Positions 52,058 through 61,093 of a stretch of 64,000 nt of DNA are shown in pieces. A program made the translations under genes and the position numbers. Under the pieces are notes generated by a model, which saw only the letters and a list, made by a program, of their open reading frames with translations, was not told the DNA's origin and searched no databases. The stretch comes from Actinophytocola algeriensis (GTDB lineage Bacteria > Actinomycetota > Actinomycetes > Mycobacteriales > Pseudonocardiaceae). The DNA is taken from the NCBI RefSeq assembly GCF_014203735.1, contig NZ_JACHJQ010000003.1:605326-669325 (forward strand), written 5' to 3'. Each line of letters opens with the position of its first letter. Within the stretch, counting starts at the first letter, position 1.

Positions 52058-52633
52058 GTGAGCTACCCACCACAGGGTTATGGACCACAGGGCTACCAGC
52101 CGTACGGCCCGCCGCCACCCGGTTACGGTCCGTACGGCTACCGGCCACCGAGCCCCGCACTGGGTTACGTCACCGCGATCGCGTTCGTCGTGCTCGGCCT
52201 GCTGTCGCTCATGTTCGCGATCAACGGCTGGGACGGCACCAGCGACAACGGCACGCTGATGGCCGCGCTGATCGGGGTCGCGTTCACCGAGGACCTCACC
52301 GGCAACGTCGACTTCGCGATCTCCGCGACCATGTCGGTCGCGTGCACGGCCGTCCTGTTCGGCCTGGCCATGTTCGCCCGCCTGGAGTTCCTGCGCTGGA
52401 TCCTCGCGGTCCTTGGCGGCCTCGTGACCGTGTACTACCTGTACGCGATCGTCTGGATCCTCTCCAACGACGGCGGCGAGGTCATCGGCATGGCCCTGGT
52501 GTCGTGGGTCCTGTGGCTCGCCGCGACCGTGCTCGCCGCACTCCCGGCGACGGGCCGCGCGATGCGCGAACGTGGCCCCGCACCGTATCCGCCCCAGGGG
52601 CCACCGCAGGCCGGCTACCCGCAGCAGTACTGA
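52058..52633 (+). CDS. Four-span membrane protein with a Tyr/Pro/Gly-rich N-terminus
   Basis: A 191-residue membrane protein. Residues 1-30 are a disordered YGPQGYQPYGPPPPGYG-type tail, and the last 20 residues return to Pro/Gln/Tyr. Four hydrophobic spans fall at about 34-52, 84-105, 111-132 and 142-162. GTG 52058 opens the tail; codons before it in this frame run antisense to the HAD gene start and are not used. Such tails are common in actinobacterial envelope and division proteins, but no family is recognised. The LLM gene follows 23 bases later. Confidence 0.7.
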   Translation: MSYPPQGYGPQGYQPYGPPPPGYGPYGYRPPSPALGYVTAIAFVVLGLLSLMFAINGWDGTSDNGTLMAALIGVAFTEDLTGNVDFAISATMSVACTAVLFGLAMFARLEFLRWILAVLGGLVTVYYLYAIVWILSNDGGEVIGMALVSWVLWLAATVLAALPATGRAMRERGPAPYPPQGPPQAGYPQQY

Positions 52634-52656
52634 TCCAGACCGGTTACGGTGCAGAC

Positions 52657-53526
52657 GTGCGTGCCGGCATCGTGATCCTCCCCGAGTACCGGTGGTCCGC
52701 CGCCGAACCCAGGTGGCGGGCGGCCGAGTCCTACGGCTTCGACCACGTCTGGACCTACGACCACATCGGCTGGCGGTCGCTGGCCGACGGACCGTGGTTC
52801 GACGCGGTCTCGACCCTGACGGCGGCGGCCATGGTGACCAGCCGCATCCGCCTCGGCACGCTCGTCGCGTCACCCAACTTCCGGCACCCGGTGCCGTTCG
52901 CGCGGAGCCTGCTCTCGCTCGACGACGTGTCCGGCGGCCGCCTGCTCGTCGGGCTCGGCGCGGGTGCCCTTGCCGGGTACGACAACATCGTCACGGGCGG
53001 CGAAGCGCTTCCGCTCAGGGCCCGCGTCGACCGGTACCGCGAGTTCGTCGAGCAGCTCGACTCGCTGCTGACCGCCGAACGCACGTCGATCAGCGGCGAG
53101 TACTACACGTCGGTCGACGCCCGCTCCGCGCCCGGCTGCGTGCAGCAGCCCCGGGCCCCGTTCGTGGTGGCCGCGAACGGTCCCCGCTCGATGCGCGTCG
53201 CCGCGCGGTTCGGCCAGGCCTGGCTCACCACCGGCAAGGGCGGCGACACGGTCGACGAGTGGTGGGCCGGCGTCGCCGAGCTGGCGAAGCGGTTCACCGA
53301 CGTCCCGGGCAGCGCGGGCAAGGACCGCTTCCTGAGCATGGACGCGGCGCCGGTGTTCTCCCTGTCGAGCGTGGAGTACTTCCGCGAGGCCTTCGGGCGC
53401 GCGGCCGAACTCGGCTTCACGGACGTCGTCACGCACTGGCCCCGCGCGGACGGCGTCTATGCGGGACGCGAGGCCGTGCTGGAGGAAGTCGCTGCCACGG
53501 TTCTGCTCGCGCGATCAACCGCCTGA
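52657..53526 (+). CDS. LLM-class flavin or F420-dependent oxidoreductase
   Basis: A 289-residue TIM-barrel enzyme of the luciferase-like monooxygenase class. It begins RAGIVILPEYRW and has HVWTYDHIGWR near residues 30-40, RLGTLVASPNFRHP near 68-81 (cofactor-side cis-peptide region), LLVGLGAGALAGYD, and ANGPRSMRVAARFGQAW near 169-185. In actinomycetes most members use coenzyme F420. The substrate is not predictable. GTG 52657 follows the membrane gene by 23 bases, so the two may share a transcript. A 15-base duplication (AACCGCCTGAAGA) straddles its stop. Confidence 0.88.
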   Translation: MRAGIVILPEYRWSAAEPRWRAAESYGFDHVWTYDHIGWRSLADGPWFDAVSTLTAAAMVTSRIRLGTLVASPNFRHPVPFARSLLSLDDVSGGRLLVGLGAGALAGYDNIVTGGEALPLRARVDRYREFVEQLDSLLTAERTSISGEYYTSVDARSAPGCVQQPRAPFVVAANGPRSMRVAARFGQAWLTTGKGGDTVDEWWAGVAELAKRFTDVPGSAGKDRFLSMDAAPVFSLSSVEYFREAFGRAAELGFTDVVTHWPRADGVYAGREAVLEEVAATVLLARSTA

Positions 53527-53644
53527 AGACCAACCGCCTGAAGATCAACGGGGAAAGTGACCTACGGCACGGGAACGCCGGGGGTCCCCGCCGCGTCCCT
53601 ATTACCGAGGCAACTGCCGGAGGAAGCAGGGGAACGCCAGGGGT

Positions 53645-53680
53645 GAGGACCCTCGTACCGGGGGAGGTACGGGGGTCTTC
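53645..53680. promoter_or_regulatory. 15-bp stem hairpin upstream of the HhH-GPD gene
   Basis: GAGGACCCTCGTACC pairs with GGTACGGGGGTCTTC through 15 positions (two G:T wobbles) around ggggga. It sits 37 bases before the next ATG. It could end the LLM transcript or act as a leader structure. Confidence 0.5.
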
Positions 53681-53716
53681 GGCGTTTTCGGGGGCCGTTT
53701 CGGGTACCCGACCTGC

Positions 53717-54322
53717 ATGGACACCGTGCGCGCACTGCTCGACAAGGCCGGCACGACCTACGCGGAACAGGCCGGCATCACCCTCGCTGACAAACCGGCC
53801 CCGCTGTACCGGCTGCTCGTACTGAGCACGCTGCTCTCCACCCGCATCAAGGCGGACATTGCCGTCGAGGCGGCCAAGGAGCTGAAGCGGTACGGCACGC
53901 CGAAGAAGATGCTCGACGCGTCCTGGCAGGACCGGGTCGACGCGCTGGGCCGCGCCCACTACGTCCGCTACGACGAGTCGACCGCGACCGCGCTCGGTGA
54001 CGGCGCACAGCTCCTGCTCGACGAGCACGGCGGCGACCTGCGGAAGATCCGGGGCGGCGACGTGCGCGCCGAGCTGCGGAAGTTCCCCAGGATGGGGCCG
54101 GTCGGGGCGGACATCTTCTGCCGTGAGGCGCAGGCCGTGTGGCCGGAGCTGCGGCCCTACCTGGACAAGAAGACCCTCGACGGCGCGAAGAAGATCGGCC
54201 TGCCCGCCGAGCCGGACCGGCTGGCGGGACTGACCGCCAAGAAGGACCTGCCGAGGCTCGCCGCCGCGCTGGTCCGGGTGTCGCTCGACCGCAAGCTCGC
54301 GGACGCCGTGCGCACTGCGTGA
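53717..54322 (+). CDS. HhH-GPD (endonuclease III-like) protein without Fe-S motif
   Basis: A 201-residue helical protein related to base-excision glycosylases. The helix-hairpin-helix region reads FPRMGPVGADIFCREAQ at about 117-133. In Nth this place is LPGVGRKTA with the catalytic Lys; here the Lys is absent (Pro-Val-Gly) and only an Asp (GADIF) is kept. The four-Cys iron-sulfur loop at the C-terminus is also absent. It may be a monofunctional glycosylase or a DNA-binding relative. ATG 53717 follows a hairpin region. It stands before the glf operon but has a separate leader. Confidence 0.75.
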   Translation: MDTVRALLDKAGTTYAEQAGITLADKPAPLYRLLVLSTLLSTRIKADIAVEAAKELKRYGTPKKMLDASWQDRVDALGRAHYVRYDESTATALGDGAQLLLDEHGGDLRKIRGGDVRAELRKFPRMGPVGADIFCREAQAVWPELRPYLDKKTLDGAKKIGLPAEPDRLAGLTAKKDLPRLAAALVRVSLDRKLADAVRTA

Positions 54323-54368
54323 CGGGGTGAGGCGATATCAAGCATGTCCCGACACGCAGGTAGCCTGA

Positions 54369-55588
<1,220 letters not shown>

Positions 55589-55589
<1 letters not shown>

Positions 55590-56158
55590 TGACCACCACC
55601 GCTCCGGCTCGCCTGCGTGTAGTCGAACCCGGCACCCCGCCTCCCGAGCCGGAGCGGTCGGCCGAGATCAGGGCCCTCGCCGCGGTCCAGCGCACGATCG
55701 GGAAGCCCCCGGTCGTGCGGGCCGCGCGCGGGCTGTCGCTGTTCGGTGAGCACTCGGCCGGCTGGTTCGCGCTCGGCCTGGTCGGCGCGGCGGTCGACCG
55801 CGACCGCCGCAAGGACTGGCTCGTGAGCGCCGCCGGTGTCGTCGCCGCGCACGCCGCGTCGATCGCGGTGAAGCGGGTCGTGCGCAGGCAGCGGCCGATC
55901 GACGAGTCGGTCGAGGTGCTGGTCAAGACGCCGTCGTCGCTGTCGTTCCCGTCGTCGCACGCGACGTCCACGACGGCCGCCGCGGTCGTGTACTCCGGCC
56001 TGACCGGCCGCAACCTGGTGCCCGCGCTGGTGCCGCCGATGCTGGTGTCGCGGCTGGTGCTTGGCGTGCACTACCCGAGCGACGTGCTCGCGGGCGCGAC
56101 GCTGGGCGCGGTCGTCGGCGGACTGGTCCGCCGACTCGTCCGGAAGCGCGTCTCATGA
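55589..56158 (+). CDS. PAP2-family decaprenylphosphoryl-5-phosphoribose phosphatase
   Basis: A 189-residue membrane phosphatase. The three PAP2 motifs are present: KRVVRRQRP (about 95-103), SFPSSHATS (about 114-122) and SRLVLGVHYPSDVLAG (about 154-169). It matches the place and type of Rv3807c, proposed to remove the 5-phosphate from decaprenylphosphoryl-phosphoribose before epimerisation by DprE1/DprE2. It lies between glf and the phosphoribosyltransferase gene. Fine substrate choice is inferred from the operon. Confidence 0.9.
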
Positions 56159-56231
56159 GCGGAGCTTGCGGAGCGAATCGGCAGACGCAGGGCGACCGCG
56201 AGCGGCTCCACGGAGCCTGCGAGGGGGAGTC

Positions 56232-57167
56232 GTGAGTAGCACGGCGGAGAGCGGCACTTCGGTGTCCTCCGCCGACGCCCCGCGCGGTGGGCTCGTGCGG
56301 GGCGTGATCCGCACGGCCCGGCCGCGCCAGTGGGTGAAGAACGTGCTGGTGCTGGCGGCGCCGTTCGCCGCGTTCGCCGCCAACCCGGTGTTCCGGTCGG
56401 ACGTGGTCGTCGACGCCGCCATCGCGTTCGTCGCGTTCTGCCTGGTCGCGTCCGCGGTGTACCTGATCAACGACGCGATCGACGTCGAGGCCGACCGGGC
56501 GCACCCGACCAAGCGCAACCGGCCCATCGCGGCCGGGATCGTGCCGGTGCGGCTGGCGTACGGGCTGTCGGTGTTCCTGTTCCTGGCGTCGTTCGCGGTG
56601 TCGCTGGTGTCGAGCTGGCGGCTCTTGGTCGTCGTCGGCGTGTACGCGGCCGTGCAGGTCGGCTACTGCCTGGGGCTCAAGCACCAGCCGGTGATCGACC
56701 TGTGCATCGTCGCGTCGGGCTTCCTGCTGCGCGCGATCGCAGGCGGTGCCGCCGCCGGGCTGCCGCTGTCGCAGTGGTTCCTGCTGGTCACCGCGTTCGG
56801 TTCGCTGTTCATGGTGGCGGGCAAGCGGTACGCGGAGATCGTGTTGTACGAGCGGACCGGCGCCAAGATCCGCGCGTCCCTGTCGAAGTACTCCGCGAGC
56901 TACCTGCGGTTCGTGTGGGCCACCTCCGCGGCGATCATGATCATGACCTACGCGCTGTGGGCGTTCGAGATCCGTCAGCGCACCGGCACCAACTCGGTGT
57001 GGGCGGTCATCTCGATCGTCCCGATGGTGGTCGCGGTGCTGCGGTACGCGGTCGACGTGGACGGCGGCAACGCGGGGGAGCCGGAGGAGATCGCGCTGCG
57101 CGACCGTGTGCTGCAGGTCCTCGGTGCGTCGTGGGTCGTCTGCGTGGCCCTGTCCGCGTTCCTCTAG
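56232..57167 (+). CDS. ubiA: Decaprenyl-phosphate phosphoribosyltransferase (UbiA fold)
   Basis: Joins 5-phosphoribosyl pyrophosphate to decaprenyl phosphate, the first step to decaprenyl-phosphoryl-arabinose. The 311 residues have nine membrane spans. The first Asp-rich motif is NDAIDVEAD (Asn80 to Asp88), preceded by RPRQWVKNVLV, and the second loop is VIDLCIVASGFLLRAIAGG. The YAEIVLYE segment is also typical of Rv3806c proteins. GTG 56232 follows GGGGGAG and is favoured over upstream codons, which run through the previous gene's end. It closes the glf operon. Confidence 0.94.
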   Translation: MSSTAESGTSVSSADAPRGGLVRGVIRTARPRQWVKNVLVLAAPFAAFAANPVFRSDVVVDAAIAFVAFCLVASAVYLINDAIDVEADRAHPTKRNRPIAAGIVPVRLAYGLSVFLFLASFAVSLVSSWRLLVVVGVYAAVQVGYCLGLKHQPVIDLCIVASGFLLRAIAGGAAAGLPLSQWFLLVTAFGSLFMVAGKRYAEIVLYERTGAKIRASLSKYSASYLRFVWATSAAIMIMTYALWAFEIRQRTGTNSVWAVISIVPMVVAVLRYAVDVDGGNAGEPEEIALRDRVLQVLGASWVVCVALSAFL

Positions 57168-57172
57168 CCCCG

Positions 57173-57217
57173 TCACTGTCACCAACGTAGGCTTGAACCC
57201 TACGGAGGTGACACTGA
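57173..57217. promoter_or_regulatory. Long imperfect palindrome over the abiEi start, probable AbiEi operator
   Basis: Arms of 19 bases (57173-57191 and 57199-57217) match at 16 positions around cttgaac. The strongest part is TGTCACC opposite GGTGACA, with GTAGG opposite CCTAC. The right arm covers the ribosome binding site and first base of the ATG, so a bound antitoxin would block its own gene. AbiEi antitoxins are known to bind inverted repeats at their promoter. Confidence 0.6.
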
Positions 57218-57852
57218 TGAGGACACGGGCCGCGGGCAAGGTCCCCGCCGCGCTGCTGCGCCGCCCCATGCGTGTCATCCGCCCGCAGGACGCGGCGGAC
57301 CTGTACGCCTTCCCCCGCCCGGAGCTCGCGCGGCTGGCGAAGGCGGGCACGTTGCACCGCCTGGCGGGCGGCTACTACGCCGTCGTGCCGGACGACCAGA
57401 CCGACCGCGACTGGCTCCCGGAGCTGGAGGCGGCCGCCCTCGGGATCGCCGCCGCCGACCAGGGCGCGGACGGGGTGGCGTTGATGGGCCTGTCGGCGGC
57501 CCGCGTGCACGGTGCGATCCCACGGGCCCTCGGCGTCGCCGTGGTCGCCGCGGCAGGCCACCGGAGAACGCTGCGCCTGACCGACCGGGACGCGACGGTG
57601 GTGTTCGTGCGCCGCGACGTGGGCAGGCTCGACTGCGAGCAACGACCGAACGAGCTGGGCCGCGGCCTGGTCACCACGGTGGAGCAGACGCTGCTGGACC
57701 TGGCCGCGCGCCCGTCGCTGGGCGGCCTGACCGACGAGGCGGAGGCGGCCGTGCGGGCACTGATCCCGCGCGCGGACCGCGAGACCCTGCGCGAACTGGC
57801 CATCGCGCAACGCCGCCGCGCCATGCTCGACCGGCTCCTGGCGGGTGCGTGA
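57217..57852 (+). CDS. abiEi: Type IV toxin-antitoxin system antitoxin AbiEi
   Basis: A 211-residue antitoxin and autorepressor. The N-terminal winged-helix part contains RPQDAADLYAFPRPELARLA and KAGTLHRLAGGYYAVV, the AbiEi/AbiEi_4 mark. The C-terminal half has ALMGLSAARVHGAIPRAL and TVEQTLLDLAARPSLGG. ATG 57217 follows GGAGGTG. Its stop overlaps the toxin start (GTGATG), so toxin translation is coupled. AbiE systems limit phage growth or hold plasmids; the antitoxin works by counteracting the toxin activity without direct binding. Located directly after the arabinan-precursor operon. Confidence 0.9.
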   Translation: MRTRAAGKVPAALLRRPMRVIRPQDAADLYAFPRPELARLAKAGTLHRLAGGYYAVVPDDQTDRDWLPELEAAALGIAAADQGADGVALMGLSAARVHGAIPRALGVAVVAAAGHRRTLRLTDRDATVVFVRRDVGRLDCEQRPNELGRGLVTTVEQTLLDLAARPSLGGLTDEAEAAVRALIPRADRETLRELAIAQRRRAMLDRLLAGA

Positions 57853-58610
57853 TGCTGGACCCGGCCGAGGAGACGGCGGTCGCCGACAAGTTCGGCGTGG
57901 CCCGCCCGCAGGTCCGCCGCGACCACCTCATCTCGCACCTGCTCGCGGCCCTGTCCGCACGAGCGGCGGACCAGGTGGTGTTCTTCGGCGGCACGGCCCT
58001 GTCCCGCACGTTCCTCCCGGACGGCAGGCTGTCCGAGGACATCGACCTGATCGCCGTCAACGACCGCCGCTCGGCGGCGGAGGCGGTGACGGACTGCCTG
58101 GTGCGCGGCGTGCGCCGCGAGTACCCGGGTCTGCGGTGGGAGCCGTTGCTCACGACGGTCCGCGACACCGAACCGGCGGTGCTGATCTCCCAGGACGGCC
58201 TCACCGTCCGAGTGCAACTCCTGAGCGCGACGGGCTACCCGCCGTGGCCGACCGAGCAGCGGCAGCTCGTCCAGCGCTACTCCGACGCCCCACCGGCGAC
58301 CCTCACCGTGCTCACCCTCCCGGCTTTCGTGGCGGCGAAGATCATGGCGTGGGTCGACCGCGCCACCCCACGCGACCTGTACGACCTGTGGCTCCTCACC
58401 CAACGTGGCCCGTTCGACGACGCCGGGCTTTTCGCGAGGTACGGCCAGACCGGCAGGCCACCCACGGGCGCCCTGTTCACCACCGCCCCGGACGAGACCC
58501 GGTGGCGCCAGGAACTCTCCGGCCAGACCCGCCTGGAGATCACGGCAGCGGAAGCGCTGAACGCCGTCCGCGAGGCGTTCGAGCAGGCCTCGCCGACTGC
58601 CAGGAGCTAG
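57852..58610 (+). CDS. abiEii: Type IV toxin AbiEii, nucleotidyltransferase
   Basis: A 252-residue nucleotidyltransferase-fold toxin. Motif I is FFGGTALS (about 44-51) followed by LSEDIDLIAVN with the two metal-site Asp (Asp63, Asp65 region). Later family parts are VRVQLLSATGYP and FVAAKIMAWVDRATPRDLYD, which carries motif IV (Lys and Asp). Members such as AbiEii/MenT block growth by modifying tRNA ends. The start is ATG 57852 or GTG 57849. Its stop overlaps the stop of the convergent VapC-type toxin gene by two bases. Confidence 0.9.
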   Translation: MLDPAEETAVADKFGVARPQVRRDHLISHLLAALSARAADQVVFFGGTALSRTFLPDGRLSEDIDLIAVNDRRSAAEAVTDCLVRGVRREYPGLRWEPLLTTVRDTEPAVLISQDGLTVRVQLLSATGYPPWPTEQRQLVQRYSDAPPATLTVLTLPAFVAAKIMAWVDRATPRDLYDLWLLTQRGPFDDAGLFARYGQTGRPPTGALFTTAPDETRWRQELSGQTRLEITAAEALNAVREAFEQASPTARS

Positions 58611-59002
58611 TCCGTGCCCGGGGTCATCACGGGTAAGCCGATCTGCACGGCCGCGTCCCGGAGGCGCTTGTCGTACACGACGAACGCCGTCAGCAGGTCG
58701 CCCATCGCGAAAGCTGAGGCGAGGTGCAGCGCGTCGAGGGTGCGCAGGGTGGGCGGGCCGATGTTCTCCGCGGTCTCCACGATCCACCCCGCCAGCGGGA
58801 TGATCGGCAGGTCGGCGAGCAGCAACTCGGCGCCCGCCACGCCCGCCGGGTCGATGCGGCGGCAGGCACGGTGCAGCTCTATCTTGCCGACCACGCTGGT
58901 CGCGACCGTGTCCTCCTGGAGCAGCAGCCAGTGTTCCAGTGCGCCGGATTCAGCCTCCTCGAAGACGAGTTTGACGAGCGCGGACGTGTCGAGATAGATC
59001 AC
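58607..59002 (-). CDS. vapC: PIN-domain toxin, VapC type
   Basis: A 131-residue endoribonuclease toxin. The four acidic metal ligands are present: Asp5 in IYLDTSALVKL, Glu42 in GKIELHRA, Asp90 in LRTLDALHLA and Asp111 in VVYDKRL. The target RNA is not predictable. The start overlaps the end of the antitoxin gene by four bases (ATGA). It faces the AbiE pair tail to tail. Confidence 0.93.
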   Translation of the reverse strand: MIYLDTSALVKLVFEEAESGALEHWLLLQEDTVATSVVGKIELHRACRRIDPAGVAGAELLLADLPIIPLAGWIVETAENIGPPTLRTLDALHLASAFAMGDLLTAFVVYDKRLRDAAVQIGLPVMTPGTD

Positions 59003-59298
59003 TGCCGCTCCGCGCGCAGGTCGTCGAGGACCTCGCCGCTCGACGGACCTGACGGCGACGCCTGTATGCGCCGTGGCAGCCGCACGGTGCTGTTGCCGCT
59101 GCGGGACGGGAGCAGTCTGCCTTCCGCGACGAGCCGGTCCACCGGATCGCCGCTCGGCCTGGGCACGATCATCGCGATCGTCCTTCCGTTCTTCGTGACC
59201 TCGACCGTGGCGCCGAGTTCGACCTTGTCCAGTACGTCCTTGAGGTTGTCGCGCAGTTCCCGAATGCCGACCCGTGCTAAATCGTCATCGACGGTCAT
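58999..59298 (-). CDS. Phd/YefM-type antitoxin paired with VapC
   Basis: A 99-residue antitoxin. The N-terminal DNA-binding fold is VGIRELRDNLKDVLDKVELG, then ATVEVTKNGRTIAMIVP, the Phd/YefM pattern. The Arg/Ser/Pro-rich C-terminus would bind the toxin. ATG 59298 (MTVDDDLARV) is preferred over a start seven codons earlier. Just upstream, GTGTACAC (59306-59313) and a second GTAC word (59320) form a likely operator for autoregulation. Confidence 0.9.
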   Translation of the reverse strand: MTVDDDLARVGIRELRDNLKDVLDKVELGATVEVTKNGRTIAMIVPRPSGDPVDRLVAEGRLLPSRSGNSTVRLPRRIQASPSGPSSGEVLDDLRAERQ

Positions 59299-59331
59299 GG
59301 CAGAAGTGTACACAACCATGTACCAGAGTGG

Positions 59332-59670
59332 TCACGGTGCCTGGGCGAGCGACAGGCTGTTCCCGTCCGGGTCGAGGATGTCGACGTGGCGCACGCCGTT
59401 GCCGTACGTCTCCACCGGGGCGTGCTCGATGCCGTTGGCGGCGAGACGGGCCAGGATCTCGTCGAAGTCGGTCACACCGAACGTGACCATCGACCCGCCC
59501 ACCCGGTCGGCGCGCATGGACCGGTCGTCGACGACGAGCCACGCGTTCTCACCGACCTGCCACAGGTGCTCATCGCCGATGACCTCGTCGGCGGGACGCC
59601 CGAAGAACACCTCGTACCACGTGATCGCCGCTGCCGTGTCGCGCACGCACATGACGCTGTACATGTCCAT
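59332..59670 (-). CDS. VOC-family (glyoxalase-like) protein
   Basis: A 112-residue vicinal-oxygen-chelate fold protein. It has the two half-repeats: VMCVRDTAAAITWYEVFFG in the first and VTFGVTDFDEILARLAANG in the second, ending VRHVDILDPDGNSLSLAQ with the usual Asp-Pro-Asp-Gly-Asn turn. Members include resistance proteins, glyoxalases and dioxygenases; without a metal-site pattern clear enough to choose, the function is open. It is a single gene between the VapBC pair and DUF397 gene. Confidence 0.85.
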   Translation of the reverse strand: MDMYSVMCVRDTAAAITWYEVFFGRPADEVIGDEHLWQVGENAWLVVDDRSMRADRVGGSMVTFGVTDFDEILARLAANGIEHAPVETYGNGVRHVDILDPDGNSLSLAQAP

Positions 59671-59699
59671 GGCAGGTAGACCGCGTCAGCGGCCGGGAC

Positions 59700-59867
59700 T
59701 CATCGGAGGAAGGCGGCCCAGTTCGTCGCGGGGAACGTGAGGACGGGGCCGTCGGTGTTCTTGGAGTCCCGGACGGCCACGGCAGGACCGGAAAACGCGA
59801 CCTCGACGCAGTTGGCCTGGTCAGTGCTGCGGCTGCTCTTACGCCACTGCGCGTCCCTCAGGTCCAT
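59700..59867 (-). CDS. DUF397 protein
   Basis: A 55-residue protein with the DUF397 pattern: AQWRKSSRSTDQANCVEVA, VAVRDSKNTDGPVLTFP and WAAFL. Such proteins are encoded next to XRE/DUF5753 regulators in actinomycetes (for example WhiJ-type and Scr1/Scr2 pairs of Streptomyces), where the pair affects development and antibiotic production. ATG 59867 has GGAGG five bases upstream and is preferred to a GTG at 59882 that overlaps the regulator stop. Confidence 0.92.
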   Translation of the reverse strand: MDLRDAQWRKSSRSTDQANCVEVAFSGPAVAVRDSKNTDGPVLTFPATNWAAFLR

Positions 59868-59878
59868 GCTGCCTCCAG

Positions 59879-60727
59879 TCACTCGTGCTCCTCGGCCACT
59901 CTCGCCATCAATTGCGCGGACTCGGCCGGTTCCAGTGCCTCGTTCAGGATATTGCCAAGGGCGACACGATAGGCGGCCACGTCGTCCTTCTCGTCGAGGA
60001 ACATGCTCGTGACTTGGTTCTCGGTGTAGACGAGACTCGGTTCGTCCTCGAACTCCAGGACCGCGAACGACCCGCGAAGACCTGCGTATTGCCCTGCCTG
60101 CAAGGGCACCACACGGATAGTGATGTTCGGGCGGTCAGAGGTGTCAGCCAGATGGCGGAGTTGTCGTCGCATCACGCCACTTTCCGTGATGGGTCGCCGA
60201 AGGGCGCCTTCGTCGATCACCGCGAGGAACTGAAGTTCTCGGCGGCTCAGCACTGCCTGCCGAGCCCTTCGGGACGCGACGAGGTTCGTCAGTTCGACCT
60301 TGCTCAGCGTCTTGTTGATGCTGCTGATGATCGCTTCCGTGTACTCGTCGGTCTGGAGGAGGCCGGGGACGACAAGCGCCTCGAAGTTCTGGATTCTCGT
60401 GGCCCTCGACTCGAAGTTGATGAGTGCCTGCCAGAGCTGCGGCAGCCCGAGGCCCTGGCTCTCCCACCAGCCGCGTTCCTCGGCTTTCCTTACCTGGTCC
60501 AGGATCTGGGCCCGTTTCTGCTCCGGCACCTTGTAGTGCCCGAGCAACGCCGCGACGTCGTCCACGCGCAGACCGCGGCTGCCCGTCTCGATGCGGCTGA
60601 TCTTGCTGGGGGACATGCCCAGCGACTTCGCGACCTCCGAGCCGGACAGTCCGAGGTCCTCACGTAGGGTCCTGAGCAACGCCGAGACCTGCCGGGATCG
60701 GACGCTGGGGTTGGGGTTCTCGGTCAT
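59879..60727 (-). CDS. XRE-family regulator with DUF5753 domain
   Basis: A 282-residue regulator. The helix-turn-helix (about 14-60) reads LLRTLREDLGLSGSEVAKSL, then GMSPSKISRIETG. The rest is the DUF5753 ligand-like domain: FEALVVPGLLQTDEYTEAII, then RQAVLSR, GVMRRQLRHLAD and GSFAVLEFEDEP. ATG 60727 (MTENPNPS) is preferred to 60763. It forms a pair with the DUF397 gene directly downstream, and is divergent from a small gene at 60818 with a perfect palindrome between, likely its operator. Confidence 0.92.
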   Translation of the reverse strand: MTENPNPSVRSRQVSALLRTLREDLGLSGSEVAKSLGMSPSKISRIETGSRGLRVDDVAALLGHYKVPEQKRAQILDQVRKAEERGWWESQGLGLPQLWQALINFESRATRIQNFEALVVPGLLQTDEYTEAIISSINKTLSKVELTNLVASRRARQAVLSRRELQFLAVIDEGALRRPITESGVMRRQLRHLADTSDRPNITIRVVPLQAGQYAGLRGSFAVLEFEDEPSLVYTENQVTSMFLDEKDDVAAYRVALGNILNEALEPAESAQLMARVAEEHE

Positions 60728-60793
60728 GCGGCCATCCTTCGATCCGCACCGGGTGAGTGGCAATCACACGATCGGTCGGATTGCTGGCCAGGC

Positions 60794-60806
60794 TGGCACA
60801 GTGCCA
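60794..60806. promoter_or_regulatory. Perfect palindrome TGGCAC-A-GTGCCA
   Basis: A six-plus-one-plus-six perfect inverted repeat, 12 bases before the ATG at 60818 and 67 bases from the XRE start. Its place suits a site for the XRE regulator. Confidence 0.45.
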
Positions 60807-60817
60807 ACGTCATCGTC

Positions 60818-61093
60818 ATGACATCCATCGCCACGCTGGCCGAACTGGCCCGGCTCGCCAGGCCGCGCCTCTTCGCCGTCTACGGACTGCGCCACCACCC
60901 CGACGCCCCGCCGATCATCGGCTGGGGCATGGAGTTCGAGGGCCAGGACGACGTCCTGTTCTACCTGCCGGAGGACTCGGTCACGCACCACACCGTCTCC
61001 GCGGAGCGCGTCGCGCAGCGCTTCGCGAGCCTCGGTGAGATGCACATCGACTGGTTCGACGAGCCCTCCGACAGGGCCGAACAGCTCAGGTGA
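60818..61093 (+). CDS. Small hypothetical protein next to XRE/DUF397 pair
   Basis: A 91-residue acidic protein of unrecognised family. It reads as real coding sequence (RLFAVYGLRHHPDAPPIIGW, then EFEGQDDVLFYLPE). It has no signal peptide or span. Proteins of this size and style often sit divergent to XRE/DUF397 pairs and may belong to the same unit. Its last eight bases overlap the end of the convergent SDR gene. Confidence 0.65.
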   Translation: MTSIATLAELARLARPRLFAVYGLRHHPDAPPIIGWGMEFEGQDDVLFYLPEDSVTHHTVSAERVAQRFASLGEMHIDWFDEPSDRAEQLR

